From Chamaesiphon sp. (GTDB lineage Bacteria > Cyanobacteriota > Cyanobacteriia > Cyanobacteriales > Chamaesiphonaceae), in contig JAJAZF010000095.1 in assembly GCA_026785875.1 (NCBI GenBank), positions 1 to 6,457 of the forward strand: a stretch of 6,457 nucleotides of DNA, given 5' to 3'. A program made the translations under genes and the position numbers. Below are positions 5,788 through 6,457 of this stretch, in pieces. Position 1 is the first letter of the stretch; every line of letters starts with the position of its first letter. The notes below the pieces were generated by a model. That model worked only from the letters and a program-made list of their open reading frames with translations, made no database searches and was not told where the DNA came from.

Positions 5788-6441
5788 CTAGAGAACTGGA
5801 AGTTCTTTGGTGCTTTCGAGGACTCGATCGATCAGTCCATATGCTTGCGCTTCGTGAGCAGTCATATAAAACATCCGTTCGCTATCTGCCAGGATTTTTT
5901 CGGAAGTTTGCCCCGTAGTTTCCGCAAATACATCAACGATGGTTGATTTCTTGGCTAAAATTTCGGCAGCATTGACGATGATGTCCGAGGCTTGTCCGCG
6001 AGTACCAGCCCGATTGGGCATTAGCGCGATCGTGGCATTGGGTAGACTTGCTCGTTTACCTGGAGCACCAGCAGATAGTAATAGTGTCGCAATTCCCATT
6101 GCTTGCCCCAGACAAATCGTGTATACCTCTGACTTGATGTGCTTGATGGTATCGTAGATCGCCAATCCAGCCATCACCGACATCATCCCGACTTCTACAC
6201 CCGCCATCCCTGCGGCAACAGGATCGCCGAGGGAGTTGATATAGAGATAAATAGGTTTGGTATTATCGACTGACTCTAGGTACAGCAACGATGACACCAT
6301 ACTATTTGCCAGTCCATCAGTAATCGGCTGATTGAGAAAGATAATTCGTTCCTGGCTCATCCGCGTGTAGATATTAATCCACTGCCAAGCAGAACTTCCA
6401 GGTAAGTTATAAGGTACTTTTAAAATCCGATCGACAGACAT
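5788..6441 (-). CDS. clpR: ClpR, catalytically inactive Clp protease subunit
   Basis: This encodes 217 residues, from ATG at 6441-6439 to TAG at 5790-5788. It is a clear paralogue of the neighbouring ClpP3; the N-termini align through YxLPGSSxxQWINIYxR and KPIYLYINS. All three triad positions are changed: Ser to Gly116 (in GQAMGIATLLL), His to Met141 (in ATIALMPNRAG), and Asp to Met190 (in SERMFYMT). Relative to ClpP3 it carries a 14-residue insertion after INSLGDPV, rich in Gly and Met (about residues 78-93), near the region that shapes the active site. ClpR-type subunits are found in cyanobacteria and plastids and have a structural role in the mixed ClpP3/R core that partners ClpC. It is the first gene of the two-gene operon. 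Only 16 bases lie upstream before the window edge, so its promoter is not visible, and no ribosome-binding site is seen in them. Confidence 0.95.
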   Translation of the reverse strand: MSVDRILKVPYNLPGSSAWQWINIYTRMSQERIIFLNQPITDGLANSMVSSLLYLESVDNTKPIYLYINSLGDPVAAGMAGVEVGMMSVMAGLAIYDTIKHIKSEVYTICLGQAMGIATLLLSAGAPGKRASLPNATIALMPNRAGTRGQASDIIVNAAEILAKKSTIVDVFAETTGQTSEKILADSERMFYMTAHEAQAYGLIDRVLESTKELPVL

Positions 6442-6457
6442 AGTTAAATCAGTTGAC

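Noticed and set aside
5788..6441. A second active ClpP protease
   Set aside because: All three triad residues are substituted and the ClpR-type insertion is present, so it is an inactive ClpR subunit.

Overview
The window looks like ordinary chromosome from a cyanobacterium of moderate-to-low GC. The 6-mer CGATCG occurs dozens of times by eye, far more than the one or two expected by chance, and two complete HIP1 octamers (GCGATCGC) are present. An adjacent clpR/clpP3 pair is also characteristic of cyanobacteria. I see no mobile element, CRISPR array, tRNA or rRNA.

Layout: the 3' part of a tetratricopeptide-repeat (TPR) gene runs from the left edge to 992 (+). It is followed by a small multi-spanning membrane protein (1053-1556, +). 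That gene converges, with an 18-base gap, on a KirBac-type inward-rectifier potassium channel (1575-2480, -). The channel is divergent from an RluD-like 23S rRNA pseudouridine synthase (2495-3481, +), with only 14 bases between the two ATGs. A protein with a DnaD/DnaB_2-like N-terminal domain and a long, apparently disordered tail converges from the other side (3590-4594, -). About 560 bases without a convincing gene follow, holding several hairpins and a clear intrinsic terminator on the minus strand (5011-5069). The right end is a minus-strand operon, clpR (5788-6441) then clpP3 (5154-5756), which ends at that terminator.

How the genes relate: clpR and clpP3 encode the two subunit types of the mixed ClpP3/R proteolytic core, which in cyanobacteria works with the ClpC chaperone. 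ClpP3 keeps its Ser-His-Asp triad, and ClpR has lost all three residues. The other genes have no evident shared pathway: ribosome modification, potassium transport, an unknown membrane protein, a possible replication-linked protein and a TPR scaffold.

I did not find a convincing new multi-gene system. The points most worth a second look are the DnaD-like protein, the Ser-for-Thr change in the potassium-channel selectivity filter, the very compact divergent channel/rluD start region, and a repeat-like hairpin that begins inside the last codons of clpP3.
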